41,306 nt of DNA, taken from assembly GCA_043777755.1 (NCBI GenBank), contig JAYWHK010000321.1, positions 1 through 41,306 on the forward strand. The letters are read 5' to 3'. This stretch comes from CANHEE01 sp043777755. Lineage in GTDB: Bacteria > Bacteroidota > Bacteroidia > Chitinophagales > Saprospiraceae. The notes beneath the pieces are model-generated. The model did not search any database. It was not told where the DNA came from and saw nothing but the letters and a program-made list of their open reading frames with translations. Shown here piece after piece: positions 1-6,178 of this stretch. The position numbers were made by a program, and so were the translations under genes. Numbering within the stretch: the first letter of the stretch is position 1; the number at the start of each line of letters is the position of its first letter.

Positions 1-195
1 AGTAGGGTAGTAGTGTCAATTTCCGCTTCGCAAAAATCAAATTTTGAACAATTTTTACAAAAAGAAAATCAAAAATATACTTTTTTAGGCGAAGTCAAAA
101 CCAAAAATATCACTATTGACCAAGAAAATTTTGGAGAAATCAAAAATTGGAAAAAAGTATATGAAAATGAGTTGGCTGGAGTTATGGAGAAGTAA
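1..195 (+). CDS. purL: Phosphoribosylformylglycinamidine synthase (PurL), C-terminal end only
   Basis: The reading frame is open from the first base, so this is the 3' end of a gene cut by the window edge and not a 60-residue protein. It encodes about 64 residues. The pattern SRVVVSIS, then a variable helix, then FLGEV, a short strand and a closing helix (WKKVYENEL) matches the end of the C-terminal AIR-synthase-type domain of small, Bacillus-like PurL. That enzyme converts FGAR, glutamine-derived ammonia and ATP to FGAM in de novo purine synthesis. No glutaminase domain follows, which is unlike the fused E. coli PurL. It ends at a hairpin terminator 18 bases downstream. The assignment rests on a short tail; another member of the AIR-synthase superfamily is the main alternative. 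Confidence 0.72.
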   Translation, partial: SRVVVSISASQKSNFEQFLQKENQKYTFLGEVKTKNITIDQENFGEIKNWKKVYENELAGVMEK

Positions 196-212
196 GAAAT
201 GATTTTTGAAAT

Positions 213-254
213 AAAAAACCGCTATATGACGAGAAGTGATGTAGCGGTTTTTTT
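213..254. terminator. Bidirectional hairpin terminator between purL and the leftward block
   Basis: An AAAAACCGCTA arm pairs with TAGCGGTTTTT across a roughly 17-base loop. The right arm runs into T's for rightward transcripts and the complement gives a T-run for leftward ones. It can end purL from the left and the Rpn gene from the right. The leftmost bases of the decayed DUF1801 fragment overlap it. Confidence 0.75.
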
Positions 255-378
255 ACCTTAAATCATTCCAAAATATCTTTTTGAGTGACAATGTTTTTAT
301 AATTTCATTGTATCCAATAGATTCCCTTTGATGAACAGAACAGTATTTCTATGCTCAGTATCAGGCAGCAATGTCACA
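253..378 (-). pseudogene. Decayed 3' fragment of a DUF1801 gene
   Basis: Read on the minus strand, this stretch gives two blocks that match the intact DUF1801 gene at 1344-1736. The first, LPDTEHRNTVLFIKGN, corresponds to MPDSEHKIWHRHPVWFIEGN. After a frame change, the second, ESIGYNEIIKTLSLKKIFW, corresponds to KSIAIQWDYKNIVKRKGVLE. The middle of the gene is missing and the two blocks are in different frames, so it cannot be translated as one protein. Its nucleotide match to 1353-1412 and 1600-1650 is visible by eye, though diverged. The Rpn gene lies between this fragment and the intact copy. Alignment was by eye only. Confidence 0.62.
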
Positions 379-380
379 CA

Positions 381-1310
381 TTACAACTGAGCCTGTATAG
401 CTAAAACTTCTGCTTTTGATAAACCACTCAAATCGGCAGTATCGTCAATAGAAAACCCTTTTAATAAGGCTTTTTTTGCTACTCCAATTGCGTGTGCTTT
501 TGCTCCTTTCTCCATGCCTTTCTCCATGCCTTTCTCTAAACCTCTTTTTTCAGCATCTGCTAATTTCTTATTTTGTGTTTCTGCCCAGCTTGCTTCACTA
601 TGCAAGTGCCTTGTATCTCGCTCATAGGCAGCTCTTTTTCGTGGCGAAAGTTTGGCAACTTCGAGTTTTTGCTTTGCTTTTAACAAACCTTTTGCTTTGA
701 AAGTATCATAAACATGACCTGTTTTTAAGAAATAAATCCATTCATCTAAGGTATCCTTAATGGCTTCTTCGTCAAAATCACCTGCTTTTATCAAATAATA
801 CTCAGGATAAAGGTCTTGTGGTTTGAGCTGATTAAATAATGCGACTTGTTCTTGCGACAACTCCAACTCATCATTTAAATGTATGCCCTTGAAAATCGTC
901 TGCCCATGATAAATATAGTCTGCTCCTTGCCCAACAGCAAAATAGACAACACTGATAGAAATTACCTTTTTGACATTATTGTACGATTGTCCTTTTTTGA
1001 TATTTTCAACAATTGTTTTAGATGTTCCGTATAAAATTCGTTGCAAATAATCGTATTCTTCGTTATTTTGTACCTCGACGATAATTAACTCTTCTTTGGA
1101 ATTTTTTACCATAATATCCACTTGATTGAATTTATCGTCTTTTTTAACAGCATTACTGCTGCTTTCCAAAATTTGCAAAATCGTGATGTCTTCTTTGAGT
1201 AATTCACTCAAAAAACCTTCTAAGATTTCAAAGTCCGATTTATCTCGAAACATATACTTGATAAACCAATCAAAACGAACTAACTCTGTAACTTTGGTGT
1301 ATTTTGCCAT
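381..1310 (-). CDS. Rpn family PD-(D/E)XK nuclease (PDDEXK_2, formerly 'transposase')
   Basis: The protein has 309 residues. The N-terminal half is a PD-(D/E)XK nuclease fold of the Rpn/PDDEXK_2 group: D65 in NQVDIMV, then E79 and Q81 in IIVEVQ, are the expected metal-site residues, followed by the usual helix (YLQRILYG). The C-terminus is a charged helical tail with three near-identical EKGM-type repeats (about 258-270) and a closing motif (DTADLSGLSKAEVLAIQ), both common in this family. Characterised Rpn proteins are DNA endonucleases that promote RecA-independent recombination. They are related to, but not, cut-and-paste transposases, and no terminal inverted repeats are seen here. The gene has its own -7 box at 1336-1343 and sits between an intact and a decayed DUF1801 copy. 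Confidence 0.85.
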   Translation of the reverse strand: MAKYTKVTELVRFDWFIKYMFRDKSDFEILEGFLSELLKEDITILQILESSSNAVKKDDKFNQVDIMVKNSKEELIIVEVQNNEEYDYLQRILYGTSKTIVENIKKGQSYNNVKKVISISVVYFAVGQGADYIYHGQTIFKGIHLNDELELSQEQVALFNQLKPQDLYPEYYLIKAGDFDEEAIKDTLDEWIYFLKTGHVYDTFKAKGLLKAKQKLEVAKLSPRKRAAYERDTRHLHSEASWAETQNKKLADAEKRGLEKGMEKGMEKGAKAHAIGVAKKALLKGFSIDDTADLSGLSKAEVLAIQAQL

Positions 1311-1335
1311 TTATTTAGTTTTTAATTTTAAAATG

Positions 1336-1343
1336 CAAATATA
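1336..1343 (-). promoter_or_regulatory. Probable -7 box for the Rpn gene
   Basis: The minus strand reads TATATTTG, a perfect fit to the Bacteroidota -7 consensus TAnnTTTG, 26 bases upstream of the Rpn ATG and directly behind the DUF1801 stop. No TTG is found at 19-21 bases, so the -33 element is weak or absent. Confidence 0.45.
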
Positions 1344-1736
1344 CTACTTTAAACGCTCCAAAACACCTTTTCGCTTCACAATATTTTTGTAATCCCATTG
1401 AATAGCGATGGATTTTTCGAGCCAACGGCTCAAATCTTCAAGGTTGATTTCCTCAACAGCAAAGTAAGTAATCGAAGCATCTTTAAATTTGCCTGTTCCA
1501 ACTTTCAATGCTGTTTCTTCAAAACTCGCACCACTCCAAAACATCAAACGCAAGCCATTTTTTAGTTTATCGTAGCCGACAATTGGATTACCTTCGATGA
1601 ACCAAACAGGGTGTCTATGCCAGATTTTATGCTCGGAATCAGGCATTTTTTGACAAATTTCAGTGTGTAAAAGATCGCAAATTGCTTTATCGCTGTCGCT
1701 TTGCTGTGCGTGATAGGTTTCTATTTCTTGTAACAT
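1344..1736 (-). CDS. DUF1801 domain protein
   Basis: The protein has 130 residues and resembles the DUF1801 (YdhG-like) family: a helical N-terminus with LHTEICQKMPDSEHKIWHRHPVWFIEGNPI in two pieces (residues about 23-52), then GLRLMFWSG and a C-terminal helix. The family is small, single-domain and of unsettled biochemical role. The gene begins 16 bases after the AHSA1 stop, with no promoter between, so it is probably the last gene of the ArsR-controlled operon. AHSA1, DUF1801 and DoxX-like genes often sit together with ArsR regulators. A decayed relative of this gene's 3' half lies at 253-378. Confidence 0.75.
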   Translation of the reverse strand: MLQEIETYHAQQSDSDKAICDLLHTEICQKMPDSEHKIWHRHPVWFIEGNPIVGYDKLKNGLRLMFWSGASFEETALKVGTGKFKDASITYFAVEEINLEDLSRWLEKSIAIQWDYKNIVKRKGVLERLK

Positions 1737-1752
1737 AGTGTTATTTTTTTCC

Positions 1753-2247
1753 TTATAACGTCAATAAAAAATCGTCTAATTGGTCGAAACCCATTGACAA
1801 ACCTTCTTTGAAACCCATCTGAACGACTGCTTCCAAATCAGCGAGCGAATTGTACTCCAAAACGGTTTCCACCAACGTATTTTCGCCGTTGTCGTGAAAA
1901 GAAGCGTTCCAAGTGGAACGTGGCATCGCTTCGTTAAGCACACCATTTTCATCACAAAAACCGTCTAAGGCATTGTAACTTTCTATCGCATCAATTTTGA
2001 GATAATCCATGCAGCAATAATGTCTTGCACCATTTGGGTCAGCCATAAAATAAAACCAACGACCACCTGCGCTAAAATCCATCGACGCTGTGGTGTTTGT
2101 AAATGGTTTTGGTGCCCACCATTGGTCTAAAAGTTCACTTTTGGTGTGGCAATCCCAAATCAATTGGCGATTGGCACGAAACTCACGGCGTACCGTAATT
2201 GTGTTCATTTCCTTATCTACGAGGAAATCAAATTGCAAATTAATCAT
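1753..2247 (-). CDS. SRPBCC/AHSA1 domain protein
   Basis: The protein has 164 residues and an AHSA1-type START-like fold: VRREFRANRQLIWDCHT at the start of the domain, then LLDQWWAPKPF, the MDFSAGGRWFYFM strand pair, and the C-terminal GFKEGLSMGFDQLDDFL helix that would close the hydrophobic cavity. AHSA1 proteins bind small hydrophobic ligands or act as co-chaperone-like domains; the ligand here is unknown. The first ATG overlaps the ArsR stop by eight bases, which suggests translational coupling. The residues before MNTITV (LQFDFLVDKE) look like the usual N-terminus of Bacteroidota homologues, so I keep the long start. Confidence 0.88.
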   Translation of the reverse strand: MINLQFDFLVDKEMNTITVRREFRANRQLIWDCHTKSELLDQWWAPKPFTNTTASMDFSAGGRWFYFMADPNGARHYCCMDYLKIDAIESYNALDGFCDENGVLNEAMPRSTWNASFHDNGENTLVETVLEYNSLADLEAVVQMGFKEGLSMGFDQLDDFLLTL

Positions 2248-2563
2248 TTTTATCAGAATTTAGTTTGTTTAATAAAATATCGAGTTGAGAAAAGCGGTCT
2301 TCCCAAATTTTTCTAAATTGTTCGAGCCACATATCAATTGCTTTCATTTTTTCGATGTCGAGTTTGTAATAAATTTCTCGTCCTTGCTGTTCGGATTGCA
2401 CCAAATCGCACTCGGTCAAGATTTGAATGTGTTTTGATACAGCTTGTCGGCTCGTATTAAAATGCTCCGCCAGCGCATTGGGTGTCATCGCTTGTGAAGC
2501 AATAAGCACCAAAATTGCTCGACGAGTAGGGTCAGCTATCGCTTGAAAAATGTCACGCCTCAT
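2240..2563 (-). CDS. ArsR-family transcriptional regulator (SdpR-like)
   Basis: With the start at the ATG of MRRDIFQAIADPTRRAIL the protein has 107 residues. It is a winged helix of the ArsR group: ADPTRRAIL, then the helix-turn-helix MTPNALAEHFNTSRQAVSKH with recognition helix SRQAVSKHIQIL, then the wing (SEQQGREIYYKLD) and a C-terminal dimer helix. No cysteine or histidine metal site is apparent, as expected for the non-metal subgroup found beside AHSA1 genes. Upstream ATGs at 2602 and 2584 are also in frame, but the chosen one fits the family N-terminus and leaves only an 11-base overlap with the DoxX-like gene. It probably represses its own operon through the paired sites at 2972-3015. 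Confidence 0.88.
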   Translation of the reverse strand: MRRDIFQAIADPTRRAILVLIASQAMTPNALAEHFNTSRQAVSKHIQILTECDLVQSEQQGREIYYKLDIEKMKAIDMWLEQFRKIWEDRFSQLDILLNKLNSDKND

Positions 2564-2930
2564 TATTGTAGATTTTTTTTCCATAGATATACGAAACAGC
2601 AAGAATACCTAAAAAACACAATGGCATAATCATATAACCGATGTTTCTATCTACGCAAAAATGGCTTATAAAAGCAAAAATTAAGGTAAATGAAAGACCT
2701 GCATACGCCCATTCTTTCATTACATTCGGCGTTTTAGGGTAAGTAATGGCAATGACACCCAACACTTTGGCTATCACTAAGGTGTAGGCAAAATAATCAG
2801 GATAACCTAATGCTTTTGTTCCAAAAGTCATATACTCAGGCGCAAAAAGCCAAGTAGAAATTGGCATAACTGCTTCCCATAATGCAATGATTATGGCTGC
2901 CGTCCAGAAAATGATGCTGTTTTTTTTCAT
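2553..2930 (-). CDS. DoxX-like four-helix membrane protein
   Basis: The start at MKKNSIIFW gives 125 residues with four predicted transmembrane helices (about 7-24, 48-66, 75-93, 98-117). The pattern ALWEAVMPISTW, then YPDYFAYTLVIAKVLGVIAI, is that of DoxX-like membrane proteins encoded beside ArsR/AHSA1 genes. Twenty-four in-frame codons upstream of this ATG cross the predicted promoter and operator, so they are not coding. It is the first gene of a four-gene leftward operon. DoxX-like proteins are often tied to oxidative stress or quinone chemistry, but the substrate of this branch is unknown. Confidence 0.82.
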   Translation of the reverse strand: MKKNSIIFWTAAIIIALWEAVMPISTWLFAPEYMTFGTKALGYPDYFAYTLVIAKVLGVIAITYPKTPNVMKEWAYAGLSFTLIFAFISHFCVDRNIGYMIMPLCFLGILAVSYIYGKKIYNNEA

Positions 2931-2971
2931 TTTTGTAAAAATTTTAATTTTTGAATAATGTTTTTTAATTA

Positions 2972-3015
2972 CGCAACTATTTGATTGCAAATATACGTGC
3001 AACTATTTGATTGCA
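2972..3015 (-). promoter_or_regulatory. Promoter with two copies of a probable ArsR operator
   Basis: The 17-base sequence gcaactatttgattgca occurs at 2973-2989 and again at 2999-3015, 26 bases apart. In the second copy a flanking T makes an imperfect palindrome with TGCAA/TTGCA arms (2998-3015). Between and overlapping the copies the minus strand carries TATATTTG (2988-2995), a consensus -7 box for the DoxX-like operon. Dimeric ArsR-type repressors bind palindromes of this kind, so autoregulation is a natural inference. Confidence 0.75.
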
Positions 3016-3231
3016 TAATTTTTTGAGCAACTTTTTTGAAAAAAAATAAAAAATTTAACATTTTTGGCATAATAAAGGCTTGTAACGAGGTGCTACAAGC
3101 CTTTCTCTATGCTCAATTACTCTTTGTGGCGAATAAAATAAATATCAAGTGTTTGTAGTGCTTTTTCGTTTTTATGTTTATTTTTGCTTGATAATTAGCC
3201 TTTATTTTAAAAAATCTTCAAAAAGAAAAAT
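3016..3231. other. Intergenic stretch with a lone hairpin
   Basis: This is AT-rich divergent intergenic DNA between the ArsR operon and the HNH unit. The only clear structure is an 11-bp inverted repeat, AAAGGCTTGTA/TACAAGCCTTT (3074-3104). It has no T-run on either side and no gene ends towards it, so its role is unclear. No coding signal is seen. Confidence 0.5.
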
Positions 3232-3262
3232 TTGAAATATTCATTCTGAATTTGTATTTTTG
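3232..3262 (+). promoter_or_regulatory. Promoter of the HNH-DinB unit
   Basis: TTG at 3232-3234, 20 bases, then TATTTTTG at 3255-3262 fit the Bacteroidota -33/-7 consensus. The first ATG (3305) is 42 bases downstream. Confidence 0.75.
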
Positions 3263-3304
3263 TGACGAAATTTTTATGTTAAAACTTTATTTAAAATAAA
3301 AAAA

Positions 3305-3697
3305 ATGATACATGCAAATAATCATATTCAACAATTGTTAGGTAATTTTTCAGACTTACCACTGAAAGACTTAGAACTTTTTTTGAAGGAGTTAAATAGT
3401 ATAGTTGCAAAAAAACGCATAACAGACCTTCAAAAGCGTGAAAAATTACTATTGCGAAAAATCAATGAAAGCATATTAAATGAAAAATTATTAGAGCGTT
3501 ACATTGATTTACAAACAAAAATGGAGCTTGAAACATTAACTGATTTAGAGCATCAAGAGTTGCTATGTTTGGTAGAGAAAGATGAAAAAATAAGGAATAA
3601 ACGTTTTCAAAATCTTATTGAGTTGTCACAACTTCGTTCTATCTCGTTACCCGAACTTATGCAAAAATTAGGCTTAAATACGTTTAATTATGCCTAA
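3305..3697 (+). CDS. Small helical protein coupled to an HNH nuclease
   Basis: I do not recognise a named domain. The 130 residues are almost wholly helical, rich in Leu, Glu and Lys, with no signal peptide and no membrane segment. The middle (DLQKREKLLLRKINESILNE) and the following LERYIDLQTKMELETLT have a coiled-coil look, and the C-terminus (SLPELMQKLGL) resembles a small terminal helix pair. Its last eight bases overlap the start of the HNH gene, so the two are translationally coupled and probably made in fixed ratio. Similar small helical proteins precede single-domain HNH genes in cyanobacteria and Bacteroidota, from memory of such neighbourhoods. A partner, inhibitor or specificity subunit is possible; nothing in the sequence decides. 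Confidence 0.7.
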   Translation: MIHANNHIQQLLGNFSDLPLKDLELFLKELNSIVAKKRITDLQKREKLLLRKINESILNEKLLERYIDLQTKMELETLTDLEHQELLCLVEKDEKIRNKRFQNLIELSQLRSISLPELMQKLGLNTFNYA

Positions 3698-4115
3698 AAT
3701 CTACATACCCATTGCCATTCAAAAGGAAGTTTTTGATAGGTCGAAAGGCTATTGTGAATATTGTTTGCTGCCCGCCTCATTTTCTCCTAATGCCTTCAAT
3801 TACGAACACATCATTCCGATTAGTAAAAACGGATTGACGAGTATCGGAAACATCGCTTATAGTTGTGGCGGTTGTAATTCTTTCAAAAACGACAAAATCG
3901 AAGGAATTGATCCATTGACAATGCTTCTTGCACCGCTCTTCAACCCAATTACTCAAAAATGGGAGGAACATTTTGAATGGGACGAAGACGATTTACAAGT
4001 TTTGGGCATAAGCCCGACGGGGCGTTCAACAGTTAATCTTTTGAAAATTAATAGAGAAAACAATAAAAATTTACGTAAGTTATTAAAAACAGCTGGTTTT
4101 CATCCGCCATTTTGA
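3690..4115 (+). CDS. HNH endonuclease
   Basis: The protein has 141 residues. It carries the zinc-ribbon type of HNH site: C22-x2-C25 in GYCEYC, H40 in YEHIIPISKNG, N53 in the SIGNIAYSC helix, and C59-x2-C62 followed by N63 and K66 (CGGCNSFKN). All expected metal and catalytic positions are present, so it should be an active ββα-metal nuclease. The C-terminal third (LFNPITQKWEEHFEW, then ISPTGRSTVNLLKIN) is the usual extension in stand-alone HNH proteins of this type. It overlaps the upstream small gene and is followed after seven bases by a DinB-like gene. There is no methylase or other restriction partner nearby. Confidence 0.88.
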   Translation: MPKIYIPIAIQKEVFDRSKGYCEYCLLPASFSPNAFNYEHIIPISKNGLTSIGNIAYSCGGCNSFKNDKIEGIDPLTMLLAPLFNPITQKWEEHFEWDEDDLQVLGISPTGRSTVNLLKINRENNKNLRKLLKTAGFHPPF

Positions 4116-4122
4116 ATAAAAA

Positions 4123-4593
4123 ATGAAACACTTTTTTGAATACAATTGGCAAGTCCGCAATGATTGGTTTGAACTATTAACAACCATTTCAGAAGAAGAA
4201 TTGCATAAAAAACGCATTGGTGGAATGGGCAGTTTTGCCAAGACTTTACTCCATATTATTGATGTGGAGCATTGTTGGATACAGGAATTGCAACAAAAAA
4301 TGGTTGAACCCATTGAGTTCGATGATTATCGAAGCCTTGCGGCTATTGCTGATTTGTCGCAACAATTACGTCCTGCCGTACAATCTTTTGTTGCTGATTG
4401 GCAAGATGAAATGGACTTGATAACCTTGGATTTTTACGACAATGACAATCAAGCCGAGCATTTTACAATGGGCGAAGTCATGCGACACGTCATTGCTCAC
4501 GAGATACACCACATCGGTCAACTGTCTGTATGGATAAGAGAAATGGGTTTCAAACCTCCTACTGCCAATTTGATAAGGAGAGGCTTATTTTGA
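4123..4593 (+). CDS. DinB-like (YfiT/DinB superfamily) four-helix metalloprotein
   Basis: The 156 residues form the DinB/YfiT four-helix bundle. The metal triad is visible as H44 (TLLHIIDVEHCW), H126 and H130 (VIAHEIHHIGQL). The N-terminus FFEYNWQVRNDWFELL and the C-terminal IREMGFKPPTANLIRRG are typical. Members include thiol-dependent S-transferases (bacillithiol, mycothiol) and damage-inducible proteins of unknown role; the substrate here is not evident. It starts seven bases after the HNH stop, so it is probably co-transcribed with the nuclease, though a functional link is not implied by the sequence. Confidence 0.88.
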   Translation: MKHFFEYNWQVRNDWFELLTTISEEELHKKRIGGMGSFAKTLLHIIDVEHCWIQELQQKMVEPIEFDDYRSLAAIADLSQQLRPAVQSFVADWQDEMDLITLDFYDNDNQAEHFTMGEVMRHVIAHEIHHIGQLSVWIREMGFKPPTANLIRRGLF

Positions 4594-4601
4594 TTCAAAA
4601 A

Positions 4602-5171
4602 CTAAAACTTCATACCAACCATTATTTTTGCATCGCCAAGACTACTAAAAGGGCTTACTTTACTTCCAATAAGGGCAGAATTTCCCATTTGTATAGCCTG
4701 TTTATCTCTTGAAATACCAATTTGAGGATTGATTTCCGCACCAACAAAAAAGCGTTTATTGATGTCGTAACGAACACCTAAGCGATAGCCAATACTTACT
4801 GTTTGTATTCGTGAAGTATTATCATTATAGCTGTTAAAATCAGAGCGATAATTGATGTTCCCACCGTGATAAAAAGATAGTTTTTCTGTGATTGGAACTA
4901 TTTTTTCTCGTCCAAAACTGAATCCAAAACCTTTTTGATAAGTGTATGAATTTAGAGAACTTCTACTCGAATTGAGGTCGAATCTATAGTACGTATCCGC
5001 TTTTTTGAACTTGCGAAAACTAATGCTCGACTTTTCAAAATCGCTGTACGTAATGGCAATTTCTCTCTTTTTAAATTTTGGTTCAACATTTTGAACGGTC
5101 AAACCTTGTGCTGATAAAGTATTGATTGTCAATAACATAGCTACGCCAATCAACGTCATGAATTTTTTCAT
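4602..5171 (-). CDS. Secreted outer-membrane β-barrel-like protein
   Basis: The protein has 189 residues. A Sec signal peptide (MKKFMTLIGVAMLLTINTLSA, cleavage near AQG) is followed by alternating-residue β strands with aromatic ends (REIAITYSDF, SISFRKF, TYYRFDL, YQKGFGFSFG, TVSIGYRLGVRYDINKRFFVGAEI) and a final strand ending in F (AKIMVGMKF), the usual barrel terminus. Its size suggests an eight-stranded barrel. No named family is recognised with confidence. It converges on the DinB-like gene with only eight bases between stops, and no terminator is seen there. No consensus promoter is visible upstream. Confidence 0.72.
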   Translation of the reverse strand: MKKFMTLIGVAMLLTINTLSAQGLTVQNVEPKFKKREIAITYSDFEKSSISFRKFKKADTYYRFDLNSSRSSLNSYTYQKGFGFSFGREKIVPITEKLSFYHGGNINYRSDFNSYNDNTSRIQTVSIGYRLGVRYDINKRFFVGAEINPQIGISRDKQAIQMGNSALIGSKVSPFSSLGDAKIMVGMKF

Positions 5172-5309
5172 AAGTTGTAAAATTTTAATTTTGTAAATAA
5201 AATATTTGATTTGTAGTAAAGAGTAAGAGCTTCAAAAAATGGTTGGTTATGAGCGAAAAAAATATTTTTTCTTAGAAAAAATTACTACAAATTATGGAGA
5301 GAATGAAAC

Positions 5310-5350
5310 ATAAAAAGGACACAAAGCATAACCCTTTGTATCCTTTTTAT
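5310..5350 (-). terminator. Hairpin terminator for the DUF1761 gene
   Basis: A 17-base imperfect inverted repeat (ataaaaaggacacaaag with its near complement, one mismatch) around a seven-base loop sits downstream of the leftward gene at 5535. The closing TTTTTAT serves as a short T-run on either strand. Confidence 0.6.
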
Positions 5351-5367
5351 ATTTTAACTTAGGTAAC

Positions 5368-5446
5368 ATGAGCTTTAGCTCGTGGCAGGGTACTTTGTTG
5401 TTTTTTAAAATTTATCAAGTACAATTTTTAACGAGCTAAAGCTCAT
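5368..5446. repeat. Inverted repeat with self-palindromic arms
   Basis: The arms ATGAGCTTTAGCTCGT (5368-5383) and ACGAGCTAAAGCTCAT (5431-5446) are exact reverse complements, 16 bp, separated by 47 bases. Each arm is itself a GAGCT/AGCTC palindrome. No gene lies inside. It resembles a REP or short non-autonomous element. The remaining bases of the 5172-5534 gap hold a terminator (5310-5350) and a dispersed repeat copy (5467-5534). Confidence 0.75.
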
Positions 5447-5466
5447 TTTATTAGCACCTATAAGCT

Positions 5467-5534
5467 TTTGTATTTATACAAAACATTGAAAATTAAGCAT
5501 TTATAATATCCAATATCCAATATCCAATATCCAA
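5467..5534. repeat. Dispersed intergenic repeat family, copy 1, with an AATATCC microsatellite
   Basis: This shares the order of blocks 'atttat..aaaa..ttgaa....aagcattt..aatatc' with 9073-9147 and, inverted, with 41222-41306. It ends in about four tandem AATATCC units that stop exactly at the end of the DUF1761 gene. Confidence 0.7.
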
Positions 5535-5981
5535 TTATGCTTTTTTCTGCCAACCGCCGATAATTGCGCCCATCACGGTGAACAATACCAAAGAATAGCT
5601 TCCGTCCACCATTGAAAGAGAAGCAGGAGTCATAGCAAACATATTATTGATGAATACACCTACAATCATCATCAAGCCAATAGCTCCGCCGACGGTTGCG
5701 CCATCAAGCCAAGTGCGGCTATTGGTACGGTTCAAAAGCCAGTTCATAACGAAAGCATAAAAGCACATTGCAACGAAATTGATACCCATTTCCATGCCGC
5801 TACTGCTTTGTTCCACGCCATTTTTAAACATTTTTTGGTTGGTTTCGTCCATTGTGATACCGTTTCCAGTCATCCATTGTTGTACGAAAAGTAAGCCGTA
5901 CCATAAAGCACCGATGACCATTCCAGAGATTGCAGCTGCGCCAAGCGCAAGCCAATTGGTGTTGTTTGTTGATGAATTCAC
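5535..5981 (-). CDS. DUF1761 family membrane protein, GTG start
   Basis: Starting from GTG (VNSSTNNTNWLALG) the protein has 148 residues and four predicted membrane helices. The DUF1761 signature is clear: NWLALGAAAISGMVIGALWYGLLF at the N-terminus (in two overlapping parts), an extracytoplasmic loop with M and Q, then FVAMCFYAFVMNWLL, GAIGLMMIVGVF and LVLFTVMGAIIGGW. An ATG at 6122 is in frame, but a consensus promoter at 6026-6055 lies between it and the GTG, and the intervening residues are Lys/Phe/His-rich and unlike the family. The function of DUF1761 is unknown. It is divergent from the SH3 lipoprotein gene. Confidence 0.8.
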   Translation of the reverse strand: MNSSTNNTNWLALGAAAISGMVIGALWYGLLFVQQWMTGNGITMDETNQKMFKNGVEQSSSGMEMGINFVAMCFYAFVMNWLLNRTNSRTWLDGATVGGAIGLMMIVGVFINNMFAMTPASLSMVDGSYSLVLFTVMGAIIGGWQKKA

Positions 5982-6025
5982 TTTAAAGTTTTGATTTTGA
6001 ATTTTGTGAAAAAATAAATGTCCTA

Positions 6026-6055
6026 CAAATTTAATAAAATGTTTTAATTCCACAA
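6026..6055 (-). promoter_or_regulatory. Promoter of the DUF1761 gene
   Basis: On the minus strand, TTG (6053-6055), 19 bases, then TAAATTTG (6026-6033) match the consensus exactly. Transcription would start near 6020, which rules out the ATG at 6122 and supports the GTG at 5981. Confidence 0.75.
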
Positions 6056-6100
6056 GTTTTTTTGCAAAAAATCCAAAATTTGATTCAAAATGTATATTTT

Positions 6101-6130
6101 TTGTTTTAATCAAAAAAAGCATTATCTTTG
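6101..6130 (+). promoter_or_regulatory. Promoter of the SH3 lipoprotein-caspase operon
   Basis: TTG at 6101-6103, 19 bases, TATCTTTG at 6123-6130. It drives the ATG at 6179 and is divergent from the DUF1761 promoter. Confidence 0.8.
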
Positions 6131-6178
6131 TATTGAAATAATTTATTCACAATTTTAATCAATTAATGTTTTTTTAGA

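Noticed and set aside
381..1310. Rpn gene considered as an insertion-sequence transposase
   Set aside because: Older annotation calls this family a transposase, but the fold is a PD-(D/E)XK nuclease and no terminal inverted repeats or target duplication are visible.
3074..3104. Hairpin considered as a terminator
   Set aside because: No T-run on either strand and no gene ends towards it.
5507..5534. AATATCC tandem units considered as a CRISPR array
   Set aside because: The unit is seven bases with no spacers; it is a microsatellite inside a dispersed repeat. No CRISPR array or cas gene is seen in the window.
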